Shown: positions 1-13,085, counted from the stretch's first letter. The stretch: 64,000 nucleotides of DNA from Otatea glauca (GCA_036346275.1 CM070711.1:69997782-70061781), one strand, 5' to 3'. The notes: a model not told the origin generated them from the sequence alone. Program-made: numbers and translations.

Positions 1-77
1 TAAATATTTAACCACCTACAAGACATTACAAATGGCAAAACAAAAAATATAATGCACGGAGAGCTTAATGAACTCAC

Positions 78-3000
78 CTGTGAAGAGTATAGAGGTTACG
101 CACGCTCCTATCAGCGTCTGGAGAGAGATATTTTCCATCATCTCTATCAAGATCCAATTGAAGCGGGAACTCGTAACGGTCATTTATCTACATTGTCCAA
201 ATTAATTTAATTTAAACAGTGCAACAAAACAAACAACCTATGTGTGCTTTATGTTTGCCTCAAAAATATGGTTGCACATCCGACCATTGGTCCATTAGCA
301 GGCCTAGTTTTTATCAACTAATAAAGGAACTTGCAAACCACTGACAGGCTATTAATCACTAATACTGAACAGTGAACTCCTTTTGAATATATGAAGCACC
401 CTGTTCTAAATATAAGCCTTGTAAAAACAAGACTTTCACAAGGAATAGTCCAAGCAGCTCTGCTTAAAATGCCAAGGACTTGTTGATTTCACATTCTATG
501 TACTTGCCGGTACCAATACAGTACCAAAAAGTTGCATACAAAATCTTAAGCCCACAATACACCATCAAAAAAACTTTTTGCATGTGCAGTTGGTATAGTC
601 ATGAGATGAAACAAACCATCCTGGGAATGGAACACTAAATATTTCAAGTAATCAGAGACTTCATGTTATGCCAGTGCCAACTTGCTAGGCATTGACCATT
701 AAACTCAATAGCTTATAAAATGAGAACTCGGTATGTGTTCTAATATTTCTGATAAACAAGTGAATTCACAATTTACCCCAAACTTCGACCAAGGAAAATA
801 TGTGTAAACAGCTAAGCAAATACATCACTAGATTCCACTTAACGTAAGTCATCCAAATGAAATGAGTCACATATAAACAAACACCACCTGAGGAATACGT
901 TAGAAAAATCATTTTACATTGATCAGACTTGCAATGGAAAAATAGATCTTATGTTACCTTACCCCTACTTTGCCTGAAAGGATATTGCATATAGCACATT
1001 ACTACACAGTCTTTCACCTTGTTATGTTTCAGATTTTCAAGCTAGTCAAGGTAATTAAAGCTAAATTTGAGAGATGATGTGGTTTGTAAGCCATAGTGCA
1101 AATACAATTTGCAATTCTACTTTCTCCATGTCTTTTATCTATACGACTGCATCCTAAAAACTTTAAGTCCATAGCCAAAGTAGAAAACTATTGTAGCTTT
1201 CTGTTGTCTGATACTAAGCACCACAATAAAAAGAATAAAATCAGTAAAGGATAAACATACAAATAGGGTGAGGAAAACATAAGAGTCGAATCCAAACCTT
1301 AACCATTGTATCCCGCACAAAATCATACTCGAACCGCTTTAATTGAAGTTGCAAAACTGGAGGGAAGTCAATAAAAAGCATCCCTTTCTTGGCATCCTGG
1401 AAAAAAAAAGAGGAACAAAATGCATTTAAACTACAAAATAAATCTAACAATCATTATCTTACAATACTTTCATATGATGTGCATGTACATCAAAACATCT
1501 TTTGCTTATTAAGAATCCAGCACTAAATTCTAAACATAGTAAACTTAAATATTTATAGACTAGCTTTTAGGGTCAGCACGTCATAAAAATAAACTAACAA
1601 ATAACAAGTACGGTTCTTTCAACAAAAGGTATGGCAGCCAAACATCACAACCTAGATTCAACCATGTGCACCAGTATCGAGGAGGACCTCAACAGGTGAG
1701 CATGCATTGTTTACTAGTTGTTCATGTTGAGATAATCTGCAATAAGTTTTGCCACAGCTCCTCTGCAAGATGGATCTGGACATTCTCTTAGCATAATAAA
1801 CAGGAACATGCTACCTCTACTTAAACAAACTAATTCAACTGGACAAACAAGCCTTAAAATTACATACAAAAAAATTTCAAACGTGACAAACACACATTGA
1901 AGGTTCTGAATATCAAATGCCAAGTCCAACTAACCTGCAGACCATGTTTCTCAGATTGATACTTATTATCACCTTCTAACCTCTCTACTTCAACGTATTT
2001 GTCAAACGATGCATAAACATCCGAGCAACCCTTGACATCAAGAGCGAGATCTGGGGGGAAGTAACAAAAACACATTATAATAAATCTAGTCACAAAGGAA
2101 ACACTAAATAAATAGGTCCAGATTTCACCTTGTCACCTACCATAGAATGATTCTTTTCTAGTAGATTTGTAGTCAACATTAATGCACTCAATATAATTCA
2201 TATGGTGACCTTCAAATAATTTTTGTATTGCTCCTTCCACGGTAGTTCCCTGCACCAAAAGAGTAGTTGTACATCAATGGCAGGGTTTTTATTATTTAAC
2301 AAAACAACAAATAAATGTCCAACCTTCATTTTATCTTCCAGCTTTTCACAAAGAACCCGATTCAATTCTTGCACATCATGCTGCATGAACGAATCATAGG
2401 TATCCCATCCAAAAGATTTGGTAAGCTCTTTTGTAGAAACACTATTGTCGCTATGCTGAAGTTTGTAGAAAAGACTTTGCAAAGCCAAAGGAATGCTCCC
2501 TGATGGTGTATCATTCTCTGTAGTAGGCATATGGTATACAGCCTAAAATATTATTCTTAGCATCAGAATCACATCGAAGGATTCACCATAAGAGAAAACC
2601 AGGAACCTAGCCTCACCTTTCGAAAGTAGGGAATATGATAAAGTGTCTGAAGAAGGGAATTCATGTAACAAGTAGCTCCTTGATTCTTGAGACCAACATA
2701 ACCAGTCTCCTTTTTGGAGTCATAGTTCCAGTAATCAACGACTCTACGCACAGCAACCTCAGCTTCAATGATGCATTGATCATTCAAAATATATCCTTTA
2801 CTAGGATCATATAGATCCATTAAAGTCATAAAAGAAGTGAAACCCCAATCACTTTCTCGAGCACTGAAATGATGTGTTGCTTCTGTGGGGAAAAAGGAAA
2901 CACATCAAACAACGATCGATGAATTGTGTCAACTACTATGCTTACAAATATTACTTTATCATAAGTCCTGTAAAAAGTACATTTCAAAATAGATTGCAAC

Positions 3001-6000
3001 TTGAGGAGAGAAAAATGCTCTTTCAACCAACCTAAAGAAAAGATGCAAGCTTATTAGTTACTCCACATCATGCAACCTTTTATTTTTCATGCCCTTTCCT
3101 ACTTTTTAGGTTGATTTGGAGGAATTTGAAATAATTTCGCAGAATAAGAACTACGCAAGCACATATCAACCGCATCGAAAAATGCCAACTGTCAAGACAT
3201 AACACAACAGTACAACTGTAGAAAAACAGTTGTGTATATTAGGCCATGCTTTTTTCCCTGTCGTCAAGCTAAAAATAGTGACAGATGCCATCGAACAAAG
3301 AAATGTTGTTCAACAATAAAAAAAGTAAGTGAAAATTTCTCTTAATGAATAAGCAGAATCAACTTCAGGATGGCTACATGAATATATACTTAAGGTGGTG
3401 CAAAAAGCTGGATGCTAGCAATATCAAACAAATATTAGAACTTCAAGATAAGCAGATACGTAATCAGGTTTGGTGAGAGATAACAGGCGATACCTTTTCT
3501 TAATGAGAATTTGCTGTCTAATTGGCTCTTCACAGCAAGGCTAAATTGTGCATACCTACTCCAGCCAGGAGGCAACACATTTGAATCAGCAACATCCAGG
3601 TACATCGAAAGGTGCTCTACATTGTTTCCGCTTGGGAAAACCAACACTCGCCTGCGAAGAGGTAATAGAACGAAGCTAAGCTCTATAATGAATGCGAGAT
3701 CAGAAGTAATGAGCAGCTGTATTCACTCACCACTTGTGCCCCCCAACCACAAACACATCAGAGTAGAGCTTTCTACCATTGAGTTTGGAAAAATTTTCAA
3801 TGGTCCACATAAATCTGGATGTGGAGGTATCTGGTATGTGTTGATTCTCAACTGCTGATGCGGATTCTGCAAGATCAAATAAATAGTAAGCGATGGAAGC
3901 AAAGAGAAAAAGTAAAAGGTCTTCTTGTTCCCCAGACTTAGTATTAAGCGTCATGCACATCCACAATGTCAAAAACCGCAAGCTTGGAAGCAGCTATGCG
4001 CCCAACTAACATTTAGCATATGTCCACTAGTCATTGTACACTTACAACAGAAAACATCATCACTTCAACGACCAAATAACAACATCCATCTAACACCCAC
4101 CCCAAACCCCAAACCCACACAACCAAAAAGAATGCCACGAACCCAACATGTTTCGGAATGTTATTCTCTTTCTAGCTCAGGGTTTATTCCTTCACCAGCA
4201 TCAGCATTGTTAGTGTTTTGGCCTTCACATCAAACAGCAGAGCTAGAAAGGTTATGAAAGCAATACAAAATGAATAAGTTGCAGCTATTCCCTGAACAGG
4301 AACCTCCATATCCAATAAAGCACTGTCCATGGTAAGGTTAAGGACACAATCCAAACCAATCAAAGTAAAAATCCTGTTCTCCAGAGTGACAGTAACCGCT
4401 GACCACTGCACATTTCACCACCACCTGCCAGCATGCACATGAAAACAACAGAACCTCCGCAATGTGAAACTACTGAGCCACTGTCCCCATGGTATAACAA
4501 GCTCATAAGAGTCTATTTAGTACCAACTCCATAAGAAATGAAAATAAAATGCTCACTGCTGCAGGATGCACAGGTCCCTTAACAAAAAAGAGTACATGCA
4601 AGGCTGCATAACATTGTATGATCTCCAGATGCTCTGGCTACCGCAATTGATACCCTATCAAATATCAATTGTCATCTACAGTCTAGCATGGTACCGTTTG
4701 TGCATTTTCACCCTAGATTAGTACTGTACAAGTGATTAGCTATCACCCATACGATCATTGTACATGTCTAACACCATCTGGAAACAAACCTCAAGTCCTT
4801 CAATTGCTAACTTGAGCCAGCACTGTTGCATCAGCATCTAGTTCATTCGAGTATACAACACGCTACTTCGCAGGTCATGTCGTCTGTATTCTCTGTCAAT
4901 ACTCAATACTAATGGCTGGTTCAAGCCAATTTTGACTTAGGTCAGGACTTAGGAGTAATTTTCTTCACAATGTTGCTCCACCAAATAGAAAGAACAAGTA
5001 TAAATTAAGAGCAATTATCACTTTAACAAAACTGACTCAGAAATTCCATATATTTCAATGCACGTTTCAGCAAAAACATATTAGTTAAGCAAATTTTACG
5101 TAAGCAGCATTGGGCACAAAAACTTTTCATATGTTCTTGCCCAGTTGGACAAGAAACAATGGTCAACAAGTTCATGTTCTTTCTTACAGATAAACAAAAG
5201 TAGAGTAAATTCTGTAAAAATGTAATTAGATGCTAAACACATTAAATTAAGGGTAGCTGAATCAACAAGGAGAAGATTCATAGGATTTTCCAAATCACTT
5301 CCTTTTGGAACAAAGAGTGAATGGGTCAAACTAAACATCAACCGATCAAATACAAATGGCAGTGAAGAGTGGAACGTCAAGTTAGAAAAGGGGTTACAAT
5401 AATATTAGTATTATTGTTCCCCATTCAATAAAAAACCAGAACAATACTTCTGGAGAGAATATAAGAAAATTTGTGTCAACAAGGCAGACCAAGACCTAAT
5501 TTGGCATTGTGATGCTGTGCTCAGTGTGATACACGAGAGCATATTAAAAACATTGTAGAAAATACACTATAAAACAACTAGATGTTCAATCAGTTTCATT
5601 CAAATTTTTGTGATGCAACATTTTTTTTTTGGCTCTCTCGAATGTTTTGTGATGCAACACGTACGTTACATCTACTTCACACGTAATACAGATCTTGCAA
5701 GATGTAACAAAAGTGGGTAACAAAACTTTGCAACAACCATATCGTCTGTAGCAGTATGATGGAGCAAGTTTGTAAGACATAGCATATTGCGACACTGCCC
5801 CCGAAATCATTATTAAACTAATATAAGTAAAAAACAATTTTGGAAGTCTGGCGTCAAGCACGGTTCAAAAATTAAGATCGTAAAGGAGTGATACTAGAGC
5901 CCAATCATATCAAATGGAAAATGGGAAAAAGCAACATTAGGACACTACAAAAGTGACATATTTTAACAATAAAAAATGCAAAGCAGATTAAACTTCACCA

Positions 6001-6348
6001 GAGAACACCCAAAAAACACGGAAAAATCTCACCTTCCATCGGCTGCGGCCCCTCGACGACATCCTGGTGCGGCACCAGCATCTCCTCATCCTGGTCCTGC
6101 GGCGGCGGCTACGAACAACAAGCACCAGAACGGTTCAGGACACGGAGCCCAAAAAACGAGAACCCTAGAAATCACCACTGCAGCGGCGCCCGCAAAACCA
6201 CCCCAAATCGAACCCGATCAAAACAATCCCCAAATCGCAAACCCTCTACGGAACCGTAAAGCACTCCGAACCGAAGCGTCCGGAGTGGCGCGAATGGCGA
6301 TGTCGCGCGGGGCTTTACCTCGGTGGCGCGGGGGGTCACCATGGTCAT
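78..6348 (-). CDS. UBP12: UBP12/UBP13-type ubiquitin C-terminal hydrolase, 5' part (MATH + USP), 3' end off window
   Basis: Deubiquitinating cysteine protease that removes ubiquitin from target proteins in nucleus and cytosol. Exons on the minus strand: 6319-6348 (MTMVTPRATE), 6033-6108, 3731-3866, 3494-3651, 2617-2882, 2324-2542, 2141-2249, 1935-2050, 1298-1396, 78-187, all with GT-AG introns and matching phases, about 440 residues. The acidic start (QDQDEEMLVPHQD) is typical of plant UBP12/13. Exons 3-4 hold the MATH/TRAF domain (RFMWTIENFSKLNGRKLYSD; YAQFSLAVKSQLDSKFSLRK). The USP domain starts in exon 5 with the Cys box (GLKNQGATCYMNSLLQTLYH, catalytic Cys), followed by the QQ-type box SFMQHDVQELNRVLCEKLED. 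The His box and the C-terminal UBL region must lie left of position 78. Intron 2 is unusually long (about 2.17 kb). No break is seen. The start is the first ATG in a GC-rich leader and matches family N-termini. Confidence 0.93.
3867..6032 (-). other. Long intron 2 of the UBP12/13-like gene
   Basis: About 2.17 kb between the exon ending in the acidic N-terminal segment and the first MATH exon. The sequence is AT-rich. I see no coding similarity, no terminal repeats and no tandem array in it; open frames here are short and random-looking. Long first or second introns near the start codon are common in plant housekeeping genes and can hold regulatory sequence, but nothing specific is visible. 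Confidence 0.7.
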
Positions 6349-6620
6349 GTACCGCGGCGGCTGCCGCGGTGGACGGGTGGGGGATCGGATCGCGGCGATC
6401 GCCGCCGAGAAGATGGGGATTTGAGACTCTGGCGCTAGGGTTTAGGGGAGAAGCGAAGGGATGAAGCGGACGAGAGGGGAGGCAGGAGAGGGGAGGCGGG
6501 GCTGGGGGAGAGAGAAAAATGATGGGAGGAGCGCGTGCGCTTTGCGGTTTTCCACTATAAAGGCTGGCCTGCGGCTTTAAGGAAGGGGCAGTTTGGAGAT
6601 TTCAGATTTTGGGGCTGTTC
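6349..6620 (-). promoter_or_regulatory. 5' leader and core promoter region of the UBP12/13-like gene
   Basis: GC-rich and purine-rich sequence directly upstream of the start codon, as in many grass housekeeping genes. A CTTTATAG motif on the minus strand (+ coordinates 6554-6561) is the only TATA-like element at a plausible distance; the same bases read CTATAAAG on the plus strand, so its direction is ambiguous. Transcription start is not determined. Confidence 0.35.
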
Positions 6621-7394
6621 TTGAGAATGGGATGGATGGTCATGGTTTTAGTGTTTACCGTATAATCTGTCTCCCTTCTTGAACCAATTAATAGTAGGCT
6701 AGGCATGGCTGCGTGCTACGCCACGCCGTTCTACATTAGTCAAAGAACAGTAAGCACGTGAAACGTGGAGCAGGCGTACATCGAAATATACGGGAATAAA
6801 CACGGTAACTATTGAGAGTTCGTAGAATGCGGCAATTATTTTTCACGATGATACTGCTTGATATGTACGGTGGAGCATTTTGGAGAGTATGTTCACACTG
6901 TCAGGGTGTATTAAGCAGGTGAATCTACGTTGGTTGTACGCAGGAACCGTGCGCCGAGCGCCGTGCGATTTTTGTGGGAGGATGCCATGTTTGTGTATTG
7001 AAAAATGTGGATCGGCTGTATGTCCAGGCGTCAGCTCTTTGTTCGTTTGGGCTTTTGTTGGGCGTATGGAATTTTTATGGGATAGATGTGTGTTTGTTCA
7101 TGTTGTAGATGGGCCGGTCATAATGCGGTCTTGCTGTGCGTGGCATCCGAGTAGCGCGGCTACCTGCAAAAGACCTGATGGTATTAAATGGCGGCCCTAA
7201 ACACAAATAAATGTTTTTTAGCATGTTATCAACAGTAATATACAGTTTCTAACCGCACAACAAACAGTCAAACACAATATAAGTGCAAACAGGAAATACG
7301 AACTCGTCATTCCAATGAAAATACTTGATTGAAAGACATTAAAAAGTGTGTCTACCCATCACCTGGATGAATTGTTGCCAGAAAAACATAAAAA
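6621..7394. other. Intergenic spacer, no gene recognised
   Basis: Between the UBP promoter and the cellulose synthase remnant. An open frame on the plus strand (6880-7200) has no recognisable domain and no coding signature. No repeat structure was noticed. Confidence 0.5.
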
Positions 7395-9770
7395 TTCTCC
7401 ACCGAACTGCTCATTTCTCCGCCAATTATCAATGCCTACACCGCTATCTCATTTCTAGGATACCAGCAGCAAAAATGCTGATAAAATGTGGCATGAACCA
7501 GAGGCTGGCGATGTTGGTAAGATGCACAACAGAACCAAAAGGGAAAGGTAAGGTTCAAATCTTCAACAATTTCACACCATACAGAATTACATGTTGAATA
7601 GGCTTTTATCTCTGGAGTGAAAATTTTCCCTATTAGGAAACACATGACAAGCAATGCACAGTAAGCCAAGAGAGGAATGGATGTAAAAGGATATACAATG
7701 GAATTAATGTAGGAAAATCTTTCCAGACATTTTTGTCCACCACCATATCCATACCAAAGAGGGCAATAATTGCTGAAGAAAATTTGTACAAACCCAAGAG
7801 CCCACCGAAGAACCTGGTAAAGACGATGAGAAAGATTTGAGAGGTGGAGAACCTTTGAATGCAGCCAGTTTAGGTATGCAGCAAATTGACCGCCAACCAT
7901 GGTAGTGCATCTTAAATCCAGTTAGAATATCTTCTGTAACAGACCCATAAATCCAGCCAATCTGCAAAAAAGATGTGATTTATTAGGTAAAAATGTTTCA
8001 ATCAATTAAGCAATACATGACAACCAAGCTCCAGAGTTTACTTCTTTTACCCTAGTCTGTCTTGTCTTCATAGCCACATTTGATGACATGTATAGCTTCC
8101 TTTAGCAGAGAAGCTAGACTTGCACTTTTCAACATTTCACCATTCTCAAGAAGTGTGGACGCAACAAAAACAGAAGAATGGCCAAATTTCTTTTCTAACC
8201 TCTGCTGATTTACAATACCAGCCGTTTCATTTTCAGCTCCTGCCAAAAATATTGCAAGGCTAAATATCTTATAACAATGAAGATGGTGATGTTTCTAGAA
8301 TAACCATGAGTATTCTATTGGAAGTATAGTGGTACCTGGAACACCTTCAATTTCTCCGAGAGCATATGCAGGGGATTGATTTTGTGCTCTTGAAAACCCT
8401 TTTTTTCTTTTCTCTGTTTTAGGTTTTGTAGTCCTCTTCTTGCTCTTCCTATCATCAAAGCAGCAACATTAAAGGCACCACTTGGGCAGCAGCCGCATGT
8501 CCTTGATGGTGGCTTCTTTGATTTCGGAGCATCATAACCTTACAATGCCTGTCTTCTAAAGACACATCCAGTATCGACATAGATGGGGCCTTGGATACCA
8601 TCCAAACCTTTCATGTTGATCTGTACGAAAGCAGTAATTAGGGAAATTGCAACAAAGTTAAACGACTTATGTAGGCCAGAACATCTCAGAAATATGGATG
8701 CAAAATCTTACATAAAAAAAGACGACATTCCTATTGGCATATCTCTCATGACGATCAATCCCATCAAATCTTTGAGGGAACTGCACATAGCAAACTTTCT
8801 TTCCTATCAAAGGGGCCATCATAAAGCACATTGCTTCTTTTATAACCTTGCTGTTATTAATGTAGCGATCACAATCCAAGTTCAGCAAATATGGAGGATT
8901 AGTTAGTACAACGGGGACTCGGAGCTGTGAAACAGCCAAACAAAAGGAACTATGGAGGACTAACAAAAAAGCATCAAACACATTATCTTTATCAACGCAT
9001 TCATAGCACCAACCTTCTTATGATATTTATAGCTTGGTCGTTTTTCTCTTGAAACATATACCAATGGAGGCAGCTCATTTCCTTTCCTCACACGGCCACC
9101 ACTTTGGCCAAGGAAGACCTGTTGGTAGAGAAAATTGAGTTTCTTTATCATCATAACGCGACAAAAGGAAAAGAGGGTCCATAAAAACAAGACAACATAT
9201 GCGGTAACAACACAAATTGTGGAAACACGCCTGAATCATTCCAGGATGATCACAAACTTCGTTTCCAGGCCAGGGAGTTCCATCCTGCATTTGTCCGCCC
9301 TTTCTTGGGAACTTTCTGGGCTTTAGGAACCAATGCATTGATTCTAACCTTGAATTCCTCGTACTCTCTCTAAAAAAATTCAACATCGGCCTAATTAGCG
9401 TGACTATCAAATAAAGGATAATAACAAAGCATTACAGAAGAGACCAAATAATGCACCTTCATTGCTCTCCTCTCCCTAACAAAGTTTGGTGCCACCTTAT
9501 CTTTAAGGTAGTCCATCTTTTGTTGGAAGTACCACTCCGGAGCATGCAGTTCAATGCAAATACTTTTGTAGAAAGGAACCCATTTCTTTGCAACTTCAGA
9601 TGTTTTAGACAATGCCTCAAATGTCAGCATAGATTTCAACCGCATAATCCACCGTGAGAATATATAGAACAGTATTTGCTATGACTAAAGGAGGTTCGTT
9701 TATCGGGTCAACCATACTGACAAAGAAATCAACTGGTGCAAGCTAAGCAGGCTAGCCCTCCTTGTCAAAT
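7395..9770 (-). pseudogene. Cellulose synthase catalytic subunit (CESA) pseudogene, unprocessed, truncated at both ends
   Basis: Fragments of a primary-wall type CESA in the right order with introns kept: 9470-9770 (APVDFFVSMVDPINEPPLV, then WVPFYKSICIELHAPEWYFQ), 9240-9371 (YEEFKVRINALVPKAQKVP), 9045-9120 (VFLGQSGG), 8640-8930 (YLLNLDCDRYINNSK, which holds the DxD), 8460-8618, 8058-8245 (variable region, LEKKFGHSSVFVASTL), 7600-7965 (GSVTEDILTGFKMH and QVLRW, the TED and QxxRW motifs), 7395-7535 (ASLWFM). Disabling changes: two stops after DKEG, a frame change before MLTFEAL, a frameshift in the KKGxxMQDG segment, a TAA in the Tyr codon of RRQALYGYD, and stops after ILEMR. The N-terminal RING-type zinc finger, first membrane helices and most C-terminal helices are missing. 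Kept introns show a DNA-level duplicate, not a retrocopy. It resembles rice CESA1/CESA8 more than secondary-wall CESAs, by memory. Confidence 0.9.
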
Positions 9771-11112
9771 CTATGTAGACAAGCAATTAGTCACAAAACT
9801 CACAGATATGAGCCATAAAGCAAACAAGAAGCGGCTACCTGAGTCACGAAACGAAAGAGCAGCTTCCAATCGGCTAGTACGAAAGGCGATCCCCCGACAC
9901 GGCGAAGCCCGAATAAACGACGAACTCCAACCTGTAGCGAAACAACGAAAACAGGTAAGGATTCGTGTCACGAGGAAAATGAGGGGCTGAGCAAATCAAT
10001 AAGCAAAGACAACAATGATAGACATGGTTGCTACCTGCGATGCGGAACAAAGCGGGCGGCGCGACACGAAAGGCGCCTGGACAAGCGGCTGAACGCGTGG
10101 GCCAGAACGAGAAGAGAAACGGCAAGCGGCGCGACACATCAAGCAATGGAGGAGGGGCGGCGACAGAGTGGGCGATCCAGTGAAACGAAGGCGAGCGTGT
10201 GACCGATAGATGCAGGGGGTCAGCTGAGCTCCTGGGGGAGAAGAGACATAGCGCTCGAGAGGAAGGGACCGACGGATGCAGGGGGTCGGCGGAGCTCCTG
10301 GGGGAGAAGAGAGACGGGGCGCCCGAGAGGAAGAGGGGTCGGCGGAGCTTCGATCGAGGTAACCCAATCACCGATCACTAGCAGAATCTGTCCTGTGGAC
10401 AGGTGGAGAGGCAGGGAGTTCCGGGTAAGAGCGGCAGCACGGAAGGGGCTAACAGGTGGCGCTGTCGTGACGAGGGGAAGCTAGGCGTAACCGAGTGAGC
10501 AGCACGGACGGAGCACTGCACGCAACGGCGAAGCACCGATGGAGCACATGGGGGTTAAACAAGCTGAGGCAAGGGGGGAATCGACGCGGAGCAACCAACG
10601 GAAGCACGGACGTACCTACAAGCCACGCTGGCGCGGGCAAGGCGAGAGGGAGGGGTGCGTGGCATGCCGACCAGCGATATCTGGGACGCGAGCGCAAGAG
10701 CGGCGCATCGGCGAGGCGCGACGAGAGAAAACACTGGTCGGCGGGATCCTCTTCACCTTCTCCTTCTCCTTCTTCGCAGCGGGCGCGGACGCGGCCGACT
10801 CCTTAGAGCTCCGAGCGAAGGGGCACGCTGGCGAGCCGAGCGGCGCGTACGGGGTGCGGGAGGCAAGCGAGGCACACCGACGGAGGGCGCGAGGGACGGG
10901 GCGGGCGAGGAGAAGCCGCGGGTGGAGCACGCGAGGGATGGAGCGGAGGGCTCTCGAAGCACCGAGGGCAGGACGCGCAAACATCCATCCGGAAGCCCAG
11001 GACGCAATCCAACAAATTCGGGACGTCGCCGCGATTTTCGATTTCGCGGGGGGGCTCTTCAAAAATTTCGATGATGTGGTGTCGCTGATTGCGCGAGAAA
11101 TTCAGGCGCTAT
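9771..11112. other. GC-rich intergenic block without a recognisable gene
   Basis: Roughly 1.3 kb of high-GC, purine-biased sequence with long overlapping open frames on both strands (for example 10539-11114 plus, 9874-10371 minus). The translations are Arg/Ala/Pro/Ser-rich in every frame, which is what GC-rich non-coding DNA gives. It may be the 5' region of a decayed gene or retroelement. A tandem repeat inside it is listed separately. Confidence 0.45.
10209..10345. repeat. Two-copy tandem repeat, 66-bp unit
   Basis: The block starting GATGCAGGGGGTC at 10209 is repeated at 10275, with GAGCTCCTGGGGGAGAAGAG shared by both copies. A third partial match (GGTCGGCGGAGCT) follows near 10336. Confidence 0.8.
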
Positions 11113-11149
11113 AAGATAGTGTATATATATATTAGCGAGTGAGTATACC

Positions 11150-11470
11150 AAGTAGACCGGTGCGCTAAACCGCATTGTGTGAATTTTGATATGAGGCTAA
11201 GCTTAAATTTTCGAAAGCATGGGTCTTTTTTTTTGTAAAAGGGTTGTTTTGGATCCGATTGCAATTTTTCAGAACCATGAGGGCCTCTCTGCAAAATATG
11301 CTATTTAGGAGCCAGCGACGAATATGCGGAACCACAGGGTTCTTCAATTCAATGCGATTTTAGGTTTATTAGGATTTTTTTAAAAAATTTGGTGGCTAGA
11401 AGCCGTTGATGAATTTGCAAAACTACTGAGTTCTCTCTGCAGAAGAACTAGGGTTTTTTTTGCCAAAGAG
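11150..11470. repeat. Degenerate repeat related to 12380-12660
   Basis: AT-rich sequence with recurring modules such as GCGGAACCACAGGGTTCTTC and poly-T followed by GTAAAAGGG. The same modules (AACCACGAGATCTTTTTGGC, GCAAAAAGGGTCCAGAGC) recur at 12380-12660. The two blocks flank the fold-back at 11550-12070. The family is not identified. Confidence 0.45.
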
Positions 11471-11549
11471 ACGATGGGAGGGCCATTCTCGTGCAATATA
11501 TAGTATATTTTGAGGTGGCTTTGCTAATTAGATAGTATCATGTCCGGTA

Positions 11550-12070
11550 TTCTTTTTTGGAAAAATCCACGTAACACTCTAAATTTGGCACAAAAGTCCG
11601 TCAAACACTCTAATCTTTGAAACTGGATATGTAACACCCTGAACGTTCCAATCATGTTTGTTTAGTACTCTAAGTTGGTTTTGTAAGGGGAAAAAGTCCA
11701 TATAATACCCTGAACTTCGATCAAAAATCCGCCCGACACCCTCAAACTTTGAAACCGGTTATCTAACATCTCAAACTTTCTAATCACGTTCGTTTAACAC
11801 CCCAAAACCGGTTAAAAGGTTATAGTGTTAAACGAACAGGATTTGAATATCCGGGGTGCTAAATAACCAGTTTCAAAGTTTGGAGTGTTGAACGAATTTT
11901 TGAGCAAAGTTTAAGGTGTTATGTAGACCTTTTTCCCTACAAAACTAACTTAATGTGTTAAACGAATGAGATTGAAAAATTTAGGATGCTAGATAAAACT
12001 GGTTTCAAAGTTTAAGGTATTAGACAAACTTTTTAGCAAATTTCGTAGTGTTATAAGGACTTTTTTTTAA
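11550..12070. mobile_element. Fold-back (MITE-like) element with two-unit arms
   Basis: The left half (from AAAAATCCACGTAACACTCT) and the right half (to AGTGTTATAAGGACTTTTTT) are imperfect reverse complements over their full length. Each arm is itself two direct copies of a ~130-bp unit (AACACTCTAAATTTGG... and AATACCCTGAACTTCG... on the left; matching inverse units on the right), giving an A-A-A'-A' layout. No target duplication was found. A transcript would form a long hairpin. Confidence 0.7.
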
Positions 12071-12379
12071 GTAGCTTTGCCCAATCAAAATAGTGGCATA
12101 TGTCCAATAATTTCCGAATATTCATTCGAGAGGTGACCTTCGACTCTCGGTCCTTCTGTTGTGCAACCAGCAAAAAGTCAAAAACATGGTTGCACCTTGC
12201 ACGTGTGAAAATTGATGAATGTAGCGCTCTCCGTGATCCATGCCTATGTTGTCCCTCCTCTCAGTGACCTAGTTGTCTCCATTACTCCCCCAGCTTCCCT
12301 CCTAGCTCTAGTGCCACGCTTGACTCTCCTTATTGTCGTACTTACCTTGGTCTAATATACTAGCCGGAGTCACACGTTA

Positions 12380-12660
12380 CGCTATGCCGTGCAAACCACG
12401 ATAACTTTTTTTTTTGTAGAAAAATGTGCTCCGGGTCTAGATGCAATCTTCTGGAACCTTGAGGTTTTTTTTGCAAAAAGGGTCCAGAGCTGTACGCGAA
12501 TGTGCAAAACCACGGAGGTCTTCTTGTAAAAGAGCCGACAGAGGACCTAAGCGCAATTTCTGGAGCCATACGCGATTATGCGGAACCACGAGATCTTTTT
12601 GGCAAAAAAGCTTGTGCAAGGATCTAAACATAATTTCATATTTAATGAAAGACTTTTCTG
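12380..12660. repeat. Second block of the 11150-11470 repeat family
   Basis: Contains about three loose copies of a module: an AACCACGA-type core, a T-run, GCAAAAAGG, then a GAGCC...GCGAATGTGC-type segment. No coding similarity is seen. Confidence 0.45.
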
Positions 12661-12727
12661 CGAAGCGGCTGACGTGGCACTCTCACGAGGCGGAGATCCC
12701 ATGGTGTATATATATATATATAGACAC

Positions 12728-13085
12728 ACATAATTACCTAGGGCACCATGGTGCTCACGCACCATGATCCAAATGGTTTTTCCCTTATTTATTTGCTTGC
12801 GATTTTTTTTGAAATTTTTAGGATGTTGAGTTAACCAGTTTACTAACTAGTTCAAATAAGCTTGAACTGAAATTCAAACTGGAGTTTTCTTTTTTTTAAT
12901 GATAGTTTGATTGTAGGTACGTGTTGATTATATATATATAAATCAGCAAAGCATGTGATCTAAATTCTTTCAAATCTTTGAATTCGAGTATATTTTTTCA
13001 AAGGTATACTTTTCATTTGAATTATTATAGATGGGTATATACTCAAACTAAAAGTTTCGAAAAATATACTCGAATTTAGCTTAAA
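12728..13085 (+). repeat. ~350-bp dispersed repeat, copy 1 (inverted partner at 15900-16240)
   Basis: This block (AATTACCTAGGGCACCATGG... through GTATATTTTTTC and TTTGAATTATTATAGATGGG) is the reverse complement of 15900-16240. Its outer border abuts a (TA)n tract at 12707-12722, and it contains a second short (TA)n at 12931-12940. Its orientation relative to copy 2 makes a 3.5-kb inverted repeat. Confidence 0.75.

Noticed and set aside
5976..6464. Long plus-strand open frame (162 codons) across the UBP 5' exons
   Set aside because: It is the antisense of UBP12/13 exons 1-2 and their GC-rich leader; no domain, and the minus-strand gene explains the region.
6880..7200. 106-codon plus-strand frame with several cysteines
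   Set aside because: No recognisable family, no splice or promoter context; probably chance.
10539..11114. 191-codon plus-strand frame in GC-rich DNA
   Set aside because: All frames on both strands are open here and Arg/Ala-rich, as expected from base composition.
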